From contig NZ_JACCBA010000001.1 in assembly GCF_013409365.1 (NCBI RefSeq), positions 6,262,001 through 6,326,000 on the forward strand: a DNA stretch of 64,000 bases, in the 5' to 3' direction. Shown here piece after piece: positions 24,968 through 33,894 of this stretch; the first letter of the stretch is position 1, and the number at the start of each line of letters is the position of its first letter. The notes beneath the pieces are model-generated. The model ran no database searches. It was not told the DNA's origin and was given only the letters and a program-made list of their open reading frames with translations. The position numbers and the translations under genes were made by a program. This stretch comes from Actinomadura luteofluorescens. Lineage in GTDB: Bacteria > Actinomycetota > Actinomycetes > Streptosporangiales > Streptosporangiaceae.

Positions 24968-26206
24968 ATGGCGCGCCGAGTCGCCGTCGTGGGTGCCGGC
25001 ATGGTCGGTCTGTCCACCGCATGGTTCCTGCAGGAGCACGGCGACGACGTCACCGTGTTCGACCGGCGGGACGTCGCGGCCGGGGCGTCCTGGGGCAACG
25101 CCGGGTGGCTGACCCCCGGCCTGGCGACCCCGCTGCCCGAACCGGCCGTCCTCTCCTACGGCGTGCGCGCGGTGCTCAGCCCGTCGTCGCCGGTCTACGT
25201 CCCGCCGAGCGCGAACCCGCGGCTGCTGCGATTCCTCGCGGGGTTCGCCCGCAACAGCACGGCGGCGCGGTGGCGGCGCGCGATGGAGGCGCTGGTGCCG
25301 ATCAACGGGCGGGCGCTGCCGAGCTTCGACGCGCTGCTGGACGGCGGCGTCCGCGCGGAGACCAGCGAGGCCGGGTCGTTCCTCGCCGCCTACCGGACGC
25401 GGGAGGAGCGGCGCGTCCTGCTGGAGGAGATCGAGCACATCCGCGCGGCCGGCCAGGAGCTGGAGTACGAGGTGCTGACCGGCGACGAGGCGCGCCGGGT
25501 GGAGCCCGCCCTGTCCGGGGAGATCGGCGCGGCGATCCTGCTGCGCGGGCAGCGCTTCATCAACCCGGGCGTGTTCGTGCACGCCCTCGCGGACTCGGTC
25601 CGCGACCGCGGCGGCAAGATCCGCGCGGGCGCGGACGTGACGGACGTCCGGGACGAGCCGGGCGGGGTGGCGGTCCGCACGGGCGGCAGCGACTTCGAGA
25701 CGTTCGACGCGGTGGTCCTCGCGAGCGGCGTGTGGCTCGGCGGCCTCGCCCGGCGGTTCGGGGTCGGCGCGCTCGTCCAGGCGGGCCGCGGGTACAGCTT
25801 CAGCGTGCCGATGGAGCGCGTCCCCGACGGTCCGGTGTACTTCCCCGCGCAGCGGGTCGCCTGCACGCCGCTCGGCGACCGGCTCCGCGTCGCCGGGATG
25901 ATGGAGTTCCGCCGCCCCGAGGCGCCGCTCGACCCGCGCCGGATCCGGGCGATCGTCGAGGCCGCGCGCCCGCTGCTGCGCGGCGCCGACCTCGACGCCC
26001 GGCGGGACGAGTGGGTCGGGTCGCGGCCCTGCACCCGCGACGGCCTGCCGCTGATCGGCGCCACCCGGTCGCCGCGGGTGTTCGCCGCGGGCGGCCACGG
26101 CATGTGGGGCATCACGCTCGGCCCGGCCACCGGAAGCCTCCTCGCGGAGATGATCGCCATCGGGCGCCGTCCGGGCGAGCTGGACCCGTTCGACCCGCTC
26201 CGCTGA
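24968..26206 (+). CDS. FAD-dependent amino acid oxidase/dehydrogenase (DadA/DAO family)
   Basis: This is a 412-residue flavoprotein of the D-amino acid dehydrogenase/glycine oxidase family. The Rossmann FAD motif VVGAGMVGLSTAWFLQ begins at residue 7, followed by the adenine-ribose acid, and the C-terminal DAO signature is present (GSRPCTRDGLPLIGAT, then the GHGMWGITLGPATG loop). It should oxidise a D-amino acid or secondary amine, feeding electrons to the respiratory chain or oxygen; the exact substrate is not evident. ATG 24968 has GGAGAGGAGAGG upstream. Control by the divergent PucR regulator is inferred. Confidence 0.88.
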   Translation: MARRVAVVGAGMVGLSTAWFLQEHGDDVTVFDRRDVAAGASWGNAGWLTPGLATPLPEPAVLSYGVRAVLSPSSPVYVPPSANPRLLRFLAGFARNSTAARWRRAMEALVPINGRALPSFDALLDGGVRAETSEAGSFLAAYRTREERRVLLEEIEHIRAAGQELEYEVLTGDEARRVEPALSGEIGAAILLRGQRFINPGVFVHALADSVRDRGGKIRAGADVTDVRDEPGGVAVRTGGSDFETFDAVVLASGVWLGGLARRFGVGALVQAGRGYSFSVPMERVPDGPVYFPAQRVACTPLGDRLRVAGMMEFRRPEAPLDPRRIRAIVEAARPLLRGADLDARRDEWVGSRPCTRDGLPLIGATRSPRVFAAGGHGMWGITLGPATGSLLAEMIAIGRRPGELDPFDPLR

Positions 26207-26319
26207 CCCGCCCCCGCCAGCCTGCGGCTTCTGGGTGGTTATGGCGCTTTCGTCCGGACGGGCGGTCGCGAGGCGCTACCGTCTCGGGGTGATCCGGACC
26301 CCGTGACGGAGGAGCGCCG

Positions 26320-27309
26320 ATGGACGAGCAGCGCGCGGCCGCCGTGCCGCTGACCCGGGCCCAGCGGGTCCTGGCCGGGGTCGGCGGCCTGTTCTTCGCC
26401 GGCCTCGCCGGGCTCGGCGGCTACGGGTCGTTCGCCTCCGTCCGGGACGTGGCCGAGCCCTGGTTCGGCGGCCAGGCGTGGATCGTCCCGGCGGGCGTCG
26501 ACCTCGGCATCCTCGCGCTGGTGTCGGTCGCGCTGCTGCTGGAGTGGCTGGCCATGCCGATGCCGGCGCTGCGCTGGACGGCGTTCGCCTTCACCGCCGC
26601 CACCGTCTGGCTGAACGTCTCGGCCGCGCACGGCGACCCGACCGGCATGGTGATGCACGCCGCGATGCCGGTGCTGTTCATCACGTTCATCGAGGCCGTC
26701 CGGCACGCCATCCGCCGCCGCGCCGGGATCGCCGCCGGGACCGTCCGCGAAGGCGTCCCCCTGGCCCGCTGGCTGCTCGCCCCGTTCTCGACGTTCCGGC
26801 TGTGGCGCCGCATGGTGCTGTGGCAGATCACCTCCTACCGGCACGCCCTGACCGCCGAGCAGCGCCGCCGCCATGCCCTGGCCCTCCTGGACGACCACTA
26901 CGGCCGCAGGTGGAGGAGCAGGGCCCCCGCCGACGTCGTCTGGATGCTCACCGACGGCGTCATGCTCGACCAGGCCCTCGCCCGCGTCACCGAGCTGACC
27001 GCGCCGAAGCCGGAGCCCGTGGACGAGCCTCCGCCCGCGACGGCGCCCGCCCCGAGGAAGCCGGCCCAGAAGGCGCCGCCTCAGAAGGCCGCGCCTCAGA
27101 AGGCCCCGCCCGAGCCGCCGCAGGAAGCCCCCTCCCGGAAGGCCCCGCGCGGCGTGGCCACCGACAACGAGGCCCGCGCCCTCGCCATCCTCGACGCCGA
27201 GCCCGGCATCACCGGCGCGGAACTGGCCCGCCGCCTCGACATCAGCTCCCGCCAGGGCCAGCGCCTCCTCAGCCGCCTCAACCGGCCTGCGCCGACGCAT
27301 TCGTCCTGA
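26320..27309 (+). CDS. DUF2637 domain membrane protein with C-terminal HTH
   Basis: This is a 329-residue protein. Residues 15-130 form four hydrophobic helices of the DUF2637 type (spread protein-like). A basic cytoplasmic part follows, then a Pro/Lys/Ala-rich linker with repeated QKAPP units (about 240-275). The last 45 residues form a helix-turn-helix (EARALAILDAEPGITGAELARRLDIS...). DUF2637 proteins are common on actinomycete plasmids and integrated elements, where some assist conjugative spread. Here no transfer or integrase genes are near, so it may be a chromosomal relative or element remnant. A GGAGG site precedes ATG 26320. Confidence 0.82.
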   Translation: MDEQRAAAVPLTRAQRVLAGVGGLFFAGLAGLGGYGSFASVRDVAEPWFGGQAWIVPAGVDLGILALVSVALLLEWLAMPMPALRWTAFAFTAATVWLNVSAAHGDPTGMVMHAAMPVLFITFIEAVRHAIRRRAGIAAGTVREGVPLARWLLAPFSTFRLWRRMVLWQITSYRHALTAEQRRRHALALLDDHYGRRWRSRAPADVVWMLTDGVMLDQALARVTELTAPKPEPVDEPPPATAPAPRKPAQKAPPQKAAPQKAPPEPPQEAPSRKAPRGVATDNEARALAILDAEPGITGAELARRLDISSRQGQRLLSRLNRPAPTHSS

Positions 27310-27361
27310 GCCGTCACCTTTCCTCCGGCCGCTCCGTCAACGCGGTGAAGAAGGAGGAGCG

Positions 27362-27970
27362 ATGAGCGAATACGACTGGACCCTGATGTACGTCATGCAC
27401 GACGCGCTGAGGAGGGAACTGGAGCATCTCGCCAAGGTGACCGCGCGCGAGGACGACGACCCCCGCCGCCTCCTCGCCGCGGCCGCGGGCTGGGAGTTGT
27501 TCAAGGTGTCCCTGCACGCCCACCACACCGCCGAGGACGAGGCCCTCTGGCCGGTCCTGCGGGGGACGCTCGCCGGGCAGGCCGACGACCTGGCCCTGCT
27601 GGACGCGATGGAGGCCGAGCACGCCGCCGTCGACCCCCTCATCGAGGCCATCGACACCGGCGCCGAGCCCGTGGGCGAGCTCGTCGACGCCCTCGCCACC
27701 GCCCTGACCGCGCACCTCGCGCACGAGGAGAAGGAGGCGCTGCCGCTGATCGACGCCACCCTGACGCCGGAGCAGTTCCAGGCCTTCGGCCAGGCCCACG
27801 GCCGCCACGTCGGCCCCGACGCGCCGCGCGTGCTTCCCTGGCTCCTTGACGGCGTGGACGAGGAGACGGTCGCGACCACGCTGTCAGTCCTGCCCGCGCC
27901 GGCCCGCACCGCGTTCGACACGCAGTGGCAGCCCGCCTACAAGGCCCTGGAGCGCTGGCCGGCGTCCTGA
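27362..27970 (+). CDS. Hemerythrin domain protein
   Basis: This is a 202-residue four-helix-bundle protein of the hemerythrin HHE cation-binding family. Iron ligands are seen as MHDALRREL, HAHHTAEDEALWP, MEAEHAAVDP and LAHEEKEALP. It may bind oxygen or NO, or act in iron or redox sensing. It is short of any extra domain except a C-terminal tail. GGAGGAG precedes ATG 27362. It is 50 bp downstream of the DUF2637 gene and is followed by a terminator. Confidence 0.88.
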   Translation: MSEYDWTLMYVMHDALRRELEHLAKVTAREDDDPRRLLAAAAGWELFKVSLHAHHTAEDEALWPVLRGTLAGQADDLALLDAMEAEHAAVDPLIEAIDTGAEPVGELVDALATALTAHLAHEEKEALPLIDATLTPEQFQAFGQAHGRHVGPDAPRVLPWLLDGVDEETVATTLSVLPAPARTAFDTQWQPAYKALERWPAS

Positions 27971-27982
27971 CCCCGCGACGGC

Positions 27983-28019
27983 GAGGCCGCCGCCACGTTC
28001 GAACCGTGGCGGCGGCCTC
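27983..28019. terminator. Terminator between converging genes
   Basis: A perfect 15-bp stem (27983-27997 with 28005-28019) encloses a 7-base loop. It lies 12 bp after the hemerythrin gene and 15 bp from the end of the converging lpd gene, so it probably serves both. Confidence 0.87.
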
Positions 28020-28034
28020 GTGCCGTTCCGCGGA

Positions 28035-29438
28035 TCAGAGGTTGATCATGTGGCCGGCCAGGCCGTGCACGGCCTCCTTCATGGCCTCGCCCAGGGACGG
28101 GTGGGCGTGCACGTTGCGCGCGACCTCGTTGACGGTGAGGTCCCACTGCTGCGCCAGGGTCAGCTCGGGCAGCAGCTCGGTCACCTCGGGGCCGATCATG
28201 TGCGCACCGAGGATCTCCCCGTACTTCGCGTCGCTGATCACCTTGACGAAGCCGTCGCCCTCGCCCAGGCCGAGCGCCTTGCCGTTGGCGCTGAACGGGA
28301 ACTTGGCGGTCTTGACCTCGAAGCCCTGCTCCTTCGCCTGCGCCTCCGTCCAGCCGAACGAGGCGACCTGCGGCTGGCAGTAGGTCGCGCGCGGGATCAT
28401 CACGTAGTCGAGCTCCATCGTCTCGGCGTCGCCGATGGTCTCGGCCGCGACGATGCCCATGGCCTCGGCGGCGTGCGCGAGCATCAACTTCGCGGTGACG
28501 TCGCCGATGGCGTAGATGTGCGGGACGGACGTCCGGCAGCGGCCGTCGACGTCGATCGCGCCGCGCTCGGTCAGCGCGACGCCGGTCTTCTCCAGCCCGT
28601 AGCCCTCGACGTTCGGCTGGAAACCGATCGCCTGGAGCACCTTGTCGGCCTCCAGCACCTGCTGCGCGCCGTCCTTGCCGGTGACGGTGACCTTGACCTT
28701 CTCGCCCGAGTCGTCGATCGCGTCCACCCGGGTCGAGGTGAGGACGTCCACGCCCAGCTTGCGGTACCGCTTCGCCAGCTCCTTGGACACGTCGGCGTCC
28801 TCGTTCGGGACCATCCGGTCCAGGAACTCGACGATCGTGACCTTCACCCCGTAGTTGTGCAGCACATAGGCGAACTCGACGCCGATCGCACCCGCGCCCG
28901 CGATGACGATGCTGCCCGGGAGCTCGGAGCTGAGGATCTGCTCCTCGTAGGTGACGACGCGCTCCGAAAGCGACGTGCCCGGCAGCAGCTTGGTGTGCGC
29001 GCCGGCCGCGATGATGCAGTTGTCGAACGTGACCGTCTCGCTCGACCCGTCCTGCTTCGCCACCTCGAGGGTGTTCGGGTCGGTGAACGTGCCGCGCCCG
29101 TCGTAGGACGTGATCTTGTTCTTCTTCATCAGGAACTGGACGCCCTTGACGAGCTTGTCCGACACCTGGCGGCTGCGCTGGTAGGCGACGCCGTAGTCGA
29201 AGGACACGCTGCCCTCGACGTTGATCCCGAACGTCTTCTGCTCGTGGGTGAAGATGTGCGCCAGCTCCGCGTTGCGCAGCAGCGCCTTCGAGGGGATGCA
29301 GCCGACGTTGAGGCACACCCCGCCCCAGTACCTCTCCTCGATGATCGCCGTCTTCAGCCCGAGCTGCGCCGACCGGATCGCGGCGACATATCCACCCGGG
29401 CCCGCGCCCAGGACCACGACGTCAAAGTGTTCGCTCAT
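28035..29438 (-). CDS. lpdA: Dihydrolipoyl dehydrogenase
   Basis: This is a 467-residue class I pyridine nucleotide-disulfide oxidoreductase. The FAD motif is [10 protein letters not shown], the redox pair is Cys42 and Cys47 in [13 protein letters not shown], the NAD motif is [10 protein letters not shown], and the C-terminal catalytic region holds the expected His in [12 protein letters not shown]. It is the E3 enzyme of pyruvate/2-oxoglutarate dehydrogenase complexes, re-oxidising lipoyl groups with NAD+. It stands alone here, as lpd often does in actinobacteria; no E1/E2 genes are nearby. Confidence 0.96.
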   Translation of the reverse strand: MSEHFDVVVLGAGPGGYVAAIRSAQLGLKTAIIEERYWGGVCLNVGCIPSKALLRNAELAHIFTHEQKTFGINVEGSVSFDYGVAYQRSRQVSDKLVKGVQFLMKKNKITSYDGRGTFTDPNTLEVAKQDGSSETVTFDNCIIAAGAHTKLLPGTSLSERVVTYEEQILSSELPGSIVIAGAGAIGVEFAYVLHNYGVKVTIVEFLDRMVPNEDADVSKELAKRYRKLGVDVLTSTRVDAIDDSGEKVKVTVTGKDGAQQVLEADKVLQAIGFQPNVEGYGLEKTGVALTERGAIDVDGRCRTSVPHIYAIGDVTAKLMLAHAAEAMGIVAAETIGDAETMELDYVMIPRATYCQPQVASFGWTEAQAKEQGFEVKTAKFPFSANGKALGLGEGDGFVKVISDAKYGEILGAHMIGPEVTELLPELTLAQQWDLTVNEVARNVHAHPSLGEAMKEAVHGLAGHMINL

Positions 29439-29730
29439 ATCCGAAGACGATATTCGCCGCGACCCTGTGCTCGCATCCCGGCGGGCGACGCGCGGGGCGC
29501 CGGGTCGGAGGCGGCCGGGACATCCTGTTAGGGTTTCGGCAAGGTCTCCCTCCGGTCACGATCCCTGGGAGCCCGTCGACTGACAGGGCGGCGCGCGAGG
29601 GCGCGAGCCCGGTGCCGTCCCGGCCGCGGAGCCCGGCGGCGTCCCCTGGAACGGCGGTGCCGCGGCGCTGGAACATCCCGCCTCGGCCCGGTCGTTGTCC
29701 CCGTTCCGAGCCGAGTGGAGGAGAAGGCGA

Positions 29731-30393
29731 GTGAGGATCCCCAAGCGCGTCAACACCGTCCTGGACTGGGTGGAACAGCACCTGCTCGCGTTCGCGGTCG
29801 TCGTCGCGCTGGTCGTGGTCGCGCTGGTCTCCACGCTCGCGCCGCCGGCCGTCGGCCTCCCGGTCGCCGGGTTCGTCCTCGGCGCCGCCGCCGGGGGCCT
29901 CGTCGTCCACCTCCGGCTGAGCCGCCGCATCGCCCGCGCCCGCTCCGACAACGACAACCTGCTCCGCGAGAACGGCGCGCTGCGGCACCGCAACACCGTC
30001 CTCGCCAGCGGTGTGATCACGCGGGAGGCGCAGGAGACGCAGGCGCTCGTCGCCATCCCCGAGGACGACCTGCTGGACGCCCCGGACGATCCGCAGACCA
30101 CCGCGTCCCTCGACGAACTGCTCGGCGGCGACCCGCAGACCACCAACGAGCTGCCGGACGACCCGCAGGCCACCGTCGACCCGCCGGCCGGCGGCGACCC
30201 CCAGGCCACCGGCGACCCGCAGACCACCGACGAGCTTCCCGGACGGGGCAAGGCCCCGCGGCGCGCCGCCGATCCCCTGGACGGCGACCCGCAGCGCACC
30301 ACCGTCCTGCCCCCGCTGCCGGACGACCTCCTCGGCGGCGCCGACGAGGACGAGGACACCGCGCGCACCCCGCGCCGGTCCCGCAGGGCCTGA
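29731..30393 (+). CDS. Membrane protein with DPQ[TA]T repeat tail
   Basis: This is a 220-residue protein from GTG 29731, which has GGAGGAG upstream. Two hydrophobic segments (about residues 16-37 and 40-58) form a helical hairpin. A short coiled-coil-like segment follows (ENGALRHRN), then a long acidic C-terminal tail with six copies of D-P-Q-x-T (nt 30085-30303): DPQTT x3, DPQAT x2 and DPQRT. The tail has many Thr, as in targets of Ser/Thr kinases or SH3/FHA-like partners. The family is unknown. Flanking region 29439-29730 holds only the divergent lpd and this promoter region. Confidence 0.7.
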   Translation: MRIPKRVNTVLDWVEQHLLAFAVVVALVVVALVSTLAPPAVGLPVAGFVLGAAAGGLVVHLRLSRRIARARSDNDNLLRENGALRHRNTVLASGVITREAQETQALVAIPEDDLLDAPDDPQTTASLDELLGGDPQTTNELPDDPQATVDPPAGGDPQATGDPQTTDELPGRGKAPRRAADPLDGDPQRTTVLPPLPDDLLGGADEDEDTARTPRRSRRA

Positions 30394-30499
30394 CCGGTCG
30401 TCACCCGTCCTGCCGCGCCCTGACCAGGGCCTTCTACCGCAGAGTCATCGGAGTCCCAACCCGGCGTTACTTTTGCTGATCTTCGGGCAGAGGCAAGCC

Positions 30500-31909
30500 G
30501 TGAACGACTCGACGAACGCGCGGCAGGGAGCGGATCCGGGACGCGGAGGCGAGGGCACCGGACCGCCGGAAGGCGCGGCGCCCGACGAGGGCGCCGTCCG
30601 CAAGGCCGTGACCGCGTCGGCGATGGGCAACTGCATCGAGTGGTTCGACTTCGGTGTGTTCAGCGCCGGAGTGATGACGTCGATCGTCGGCACCGTGTTC
30701 TTCCCCGAGGACGCGTCCGGCAGCGCCACGCTGCGCTCGTTCGCGCTCGTCGCCGCGGCGTTCCTCGCCCGCCCGTTCGGGGGCATGTTCTTCGGCCCGC
30801 TGGGGGACCGGCTCGGCCGCAAGCGGGTGCTGGCCGCCACGATCATCCTGATGTCGGGCTCGACGTTCGTGATCGGCGTCCTGCCCGGCTACGCCACGAT
30901 CGGGCTCGCCGCGCCGCTGCTGCTGCTCGGCGTCCGGCTCGTCCAGGGCTTCTCGACGGGCGGCGAGTACGGCGGCGCCGCCACGATGATCGCCGAGTAC
31001 GCGCCGACGAACCGGCGCGGGTTCTACGGCGCGTTCCTGGAGTTCGGCACGCTCGGCGGCTACATCATGGGCGCCGGGCTCGTGCTGCTGATCGACCTCC
31101 TGCTCAGCGAGGACGCGATGCAGAGCTGGGGCTGGCGCATCCCGTTCCTCATCGCGCTGCCGCTCGGCGCCGTCGGGCTCTACGTCCGGACGCGGATCGA
31201 GGACACCCCGACCTTCCAGCACATGGAGGCGGAGGGCAGGAAGGCCCAGTCGCCGCTCAGGGAGACCGTGGAGCACCACTGGCGCACCATCCTGAACCTC
31301 ATCGGCATCGTGATCCTCCTGAACGTCGCCGTCTACACGCTGCTGACGTTCATGCCGTCCTACCTCGTCGACTTCCTGGACATGGACGACACCTCGTCGC
31401 AGCTCACCACGATCGGCGTGGAGGCGGCGATGATGGTGGTGATCCTCCCGCTCGGCGCGCTGTCGGACCGGATCGGCCGCAAGCCGCTGCTGATCGCCGC
31501 GGCGGTCGGCTTCCTCGTGCTGTCCTGGCCGGCGTTCGCGCTCATGCAGACGCACGACCCGGCCGGGGTCGTGGTCGGCTACGCGATCATCGGCGGGCTG
31601 CTGGTGATGATGCTGGCGGTGATCGGCGCGACGTTCCCGGCGATGTTCCCGACCAAGGTCCGGTACGGGGCCTTCGCCATCGGCTACAACATCTCGACGT
31701 CGCTGTTCGGCGGGACGGCGGCCGTGCTCGTGGGCTCGCTGATCGACGCCACCGGCTCCAACTCCGTCCCGGCCTACTACCTGATGATCGTCGCGCTGGT
31801 GGCGCTGCTGCCGATCATCAAGATCCGGGAGACCGCCGGGGTGCCGATCGAGCGGGCCGGGGAAGAGGACGCCCCGGAACCGGTGGGTTCCGGGGCGCGG
31901 CGGAGCTGA
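30500..31909 (+). CDS. MFS transporter of the metabolite:H+ symporter family (ProP-like)
   Basis: This is a 469-residue protein with 12 predicted helices. The hallmark loop GPLGDRLGRKRVL follows helix 2, GWRIPFLIALPLG is characteristic of the MHS (ProP/KgtP) group, and EYGGAATMIAEYAP lies in the middle. It begins with MGNCIEWFDFGVFSA, the ProP-type N-terminal helix. It would carry a small organic solute such as glycine betaine, proline, citrate or dicarboxylate with protons. Start is GTG 30500 with AGAGG upstream. A hairpin directly downstream ends the transcript. Confidence 0.9.
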   Translation: MNDSTNARQGADPGRGGEGTGPPEGAAPDEGAVRKAVTASAMGNCIEWFDFGVFSAGVMTSIVGTVFFPEDASGSATLRSFALVAAAFLARPFGGMFFGPLGDRLGRKRVLAATIILMSGSTFVIGVLPGYATIGLAAPLLLLGVRLVQGFSTGGEYGGAATMIAEYAPTNRRGFYGAFLEFGTLGGYIMGAGLVLLIDLLLSEDAMQSWGWRIPFLIALPLGAVGLYVRTRIEDTPTFQHMEAEGRKAQSPLRETVEHHWRTILNLIGIVILLNVAVYTLLTFMPSYLVDFLDMDDTSSQLTTIGVEAAMMVVILPLGALSDRIGRKPLLIAAAVGFLVLSWPAFALMQTHDPAGVVVGYAIIGGLLVMMLAVIGATFPAMFPTKVRYGAFAIGYNISTSLFGGTAAVLVGSLIDATGSNSVPAYYLMIVALVALLPIIKIRETAGVPIERAGEEDAPEPVGSGARRS

Positions 31910-31914
31910 ACGGG

Positions 31915-31948
31915 GCGCGCCATGCCCGGTGGGCCGGGCACGGCGCGC
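31915..31948 (+). terminator. Terminator after the MFS gene
   Basis: A 15-bp stem with a single A-C mismatch (31915-31929 with 31934-31948) and a 4-base loop begins 5 bp after the stop of the ProP-like gene. A second, weaker hairpin overlaps the 3' end of the coding sequence. Confidence 0.8.
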
Positions 31949-31960
31949 ACCGGCGGTAGG

Positions 31961-32065
31961 TCAGTGGTCGCGGGCGAAGCGCCGGCGGGCCCAGCCCGCC
32001 AGCGAACCCGCGATCACCAGCGCGGCTCCGGTCTCGATCGCCAGTGCGGTCCACACTCCGGTCAC
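31961..32065 (-). CDS. 34-residue single-helix membrane peptide
   Basis: This is a short open frame from GTG 32065 to TGA 31961-31963. It has an excellent GAGAGGAGG site 6 bases before the start. The peptide has a short polar start, a hydrophobic helix (about residues 4-25, Ala/Leu/Ile/Gly/Val) and a basic tail WARRRFARDH that should stay in the cytosol. It resembles small membrane peptides (KdpF/MgrB-like in size only) and its partner is unknown. Its gene converges with the MFS transporter and points away from the encapsulin genes. Confidence 0.6.
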   Translation of the reverse strand: MTGVWTALAIETGAALVIAGSLAGWARRRFARDH

Positions 32066-32460
32066 TGGGGGCCTCCTCTCGGGTTCCGCCGGGCCCGTCC
32101 TGAACCGGGCCCGGTCCGGTGCACACCATGTTCAACATCAAGAAGCAGTGGATCTTTCCTCGGCGGCGCCGCCCGATGGGTGATCTGCCCCACGTTCGCC
32201 ACTTCTGACCTGCGACGAAACCTCTACGGAGGGTGAGAGGCGCAGCTCGTCGCCCCGCCGGCGCCCGTCACCCCCGTCCCGCGGCGGCGAGCGGGGGCGT
32301 TACAGGGGATGTTGCGCCTGGGTGCGAGTTGTGTGGCGCGGGAGCAAATCAGAGGTGCTGCGAATGGCTCCTTGCGACCGTCTCATTACCGTCTGTAGCG
32401 TCACGGGTGGCCAAAGGCCACCTCTTCCCCGCAGGACCACGACGAATCGGTGGTGTGGAC
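32066..32460. promoter_or_regulatory. Upstream region of the encapsulin operon, 395 bp
   Basis: This stretch has no convincing gene. It holds a 9-bp hairpin (32089-32114) near the 34-residue peptide gene and a perfect inverted repeat GGTGGCC-AAA-GGCCACC (32406-32422), 39 bp before the encapsulin start. The latter could be an operator or attenuator stem. A CRP-like TGTGA-N6-TCACA site was looked for and not found. Confidence 0.45.
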
Positions 32461-33894
32461 GTGACGGAACAGCAGCAACAGGAGCACCAGCAACAGGACC
32501 ACCAGTTGAGCCTCGGCACCGCGGCCGCGCGGAACCTGGCGACCACGACCAAGTCCGTCCCGCAGATGCAGGGCATCACGTCGCGGTGGTTGCTGAAGCT
32601 GCTGCCCTGGGTGCAGGCTTCCGGCGGCACCTACCGCGTCAACCGGCGGCTCACCTACACGCTGGGCGACGGCCGGGTCACCTTCGTGACCACCGGCGCC
32701 GACGTCCGCGTGATCCCGCGCGAGCTCGGCGAGCTGGCCCCGCTGCGGGGCTACGACGACGACCTGACCCTGGACGCCATCGCGGGACGCTTCACCCAGC
32801 AGGAGTACGCGCCCGGTGACGTCGTCGTCGAACGGGGGCGCCCCGTCGACCGCGTCGTCCTCGTCGCGCACGGCAAGCTCAGCAGGATCGGCGCCGGCGA
32901 GTACGGCTCCGACGCCGTCCTCGGGACGCTCGCGAACGGCGACTTCTTCGGCGAGCAGGCCCTCCTCGGGACGCCGGAGGGCGAGGAGCCGCCGACCTGG
33001 GAGCACACCGTCAAGGCGGTGACGACCTGCACGATCCTCAGCATGAGCCAGGCCGACTTCCAGGAGACGCTCGGCCAGTCCTCCTCGCTCCAGGCGCACC
33101 TCGACGAGTACCGGGCGAGCCCGCGGCGCGCGCACAACGCGCACGGCGAGGCGGCGATCGAGGTGGCGTCCGGGCACGACGGCGAGCCCGTCCTGCCGAG
33201 CACGTTCGTCGACTACGAGGCGTCCCCCCGCGAGTACGAGCTGAGCGTCGCGCAGACCGTGCTGCGCGTCCACACCCGCGTCGCCGACCTCTACAACCAG
33301 CCGATGGACCAGATCGAGCAGCAGCTCAGGCTGACCATCGAGGCGCTGCGCGAGCGCCAGGAGCAGGAGATCGTCAACAACCGCGACTTCGGCCTGCTGC
33401 ACAACACCGACCTGTCGCAGCGCATCCACACCCGCTCCGGCCCGCCCACCCCCGACGACATGGACGACCTGCTCACCCTCGTCTGGAAGGACCCCGCGTT
33501 CTTCCTCGCGCACCCGAAGGCGATCGCCGCGTTCGGCCGCGAGTGCAGCGCCCGCGGCATCTACCCCGACAGCGTCGACGTCGGCGGCCACAAGGTGCCC
33601 GGCTGGCGCGGCGTGCCCATCTTCCCGTGCAACAAGATCCCGGTCTCGCCGACGCTGACCAGCTCGATCCTGCTGATGCGGACCGGCGAGGCGGCGCAGG
33701 GCGTCGTCGGGCTGCACCAGGTCGGCCTGCCGGACGAGTACCAGCCGGGCCTGTCGGTCCGGTACATGGGCATCGACGACAAGGCGCTCCTCAACTACCT
33801 GGTCAGCGCGTACTACTCGGCCGCCGTCCTGGTGCCCGACGCGCTCGGCATGCTGGAGTCCGTCGAGGTCGCCCACGGCGGTGCCGGCGCGTGA
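32461..33894 (+). CDS. Family 2B encapsulin shell protein (first copy)
   Basis: This is a 477-residue protein of the family once annotated as Crp/Fnr-like or EshA, now recognised as family 2B encapsulin: an HK97-fold shell subunit with an inserted cyclic-nucleotide-binding-like domain. The insert spans about residues 95-220 and has the cassette [10 protein letters not shown] with Glu165, the residue that normally contacts the ribose of cAMP. The HK97 parts are N-terminal [12 protein letters not shown].. and a C-terminal half with [31 protein letters not shown] and [10 protein letters not shown]. Subunits assemble into a protein nanocompartment that houses an enzyme. The start at GTG 32461 lacks a clear ribosome-binding site. 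A second shell gene follows with a GTGA overlap. Confidence 0.93.
   Translation: MTEQQQQEHQQQDHQLSLGTAAARNLATTTKSVPQMQGITSRWLLKLLPWVQASGGTYRVNRRLTYTLGDGRVTFVTTGADVRVIPRELGELAPLRGYDDDLTLDAIAGRFTQQEYAPGDVVVERGRPVDRVVLVAHGKLSRIGAGEYGSDAVLGTLANGDFFGEQALLGTPEGEEPPTWEHTVKAVTTCTILSMSQADFQETLGQSSSLQAHLDEYRASPRRAHNAHGEAAIEVASGHDGEPVLPSTFVDYEASPREYELSVAQTVLRVHTRVADLYNQPMDQIEQQLRLTIEALRERQEQEIVNNRDFGLLHNTDLSQRIHTRSGPPTPDDMDDLLTLVWKDPAFFLAHPKAIAAFGRECSARGIYPDSVDVGGHKVPGWRGVPIFPCNKIPVSPTLTSSILLMRTGEAAQGVVGLHQVGLPDEYQPGLSVRYMGIDDKALLNYLVSAYYSAAVLVPDALGMLESVEVAHGGAGA

Noticed and set aside
32128..32208. 26-residue open frame before the encapsulin operon
   Set aside because: No ribosome-binding site and very short; no reason to prefer it over non-coding DNA.
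32066..32460. CRP-type cAMP receptor site upstream of the encapsulin genes
   Set aside because: No TGTGA-N6-TCACA-like palindrome was found; only the GGTGGCC-AAA-GGCCACC repeat is present.
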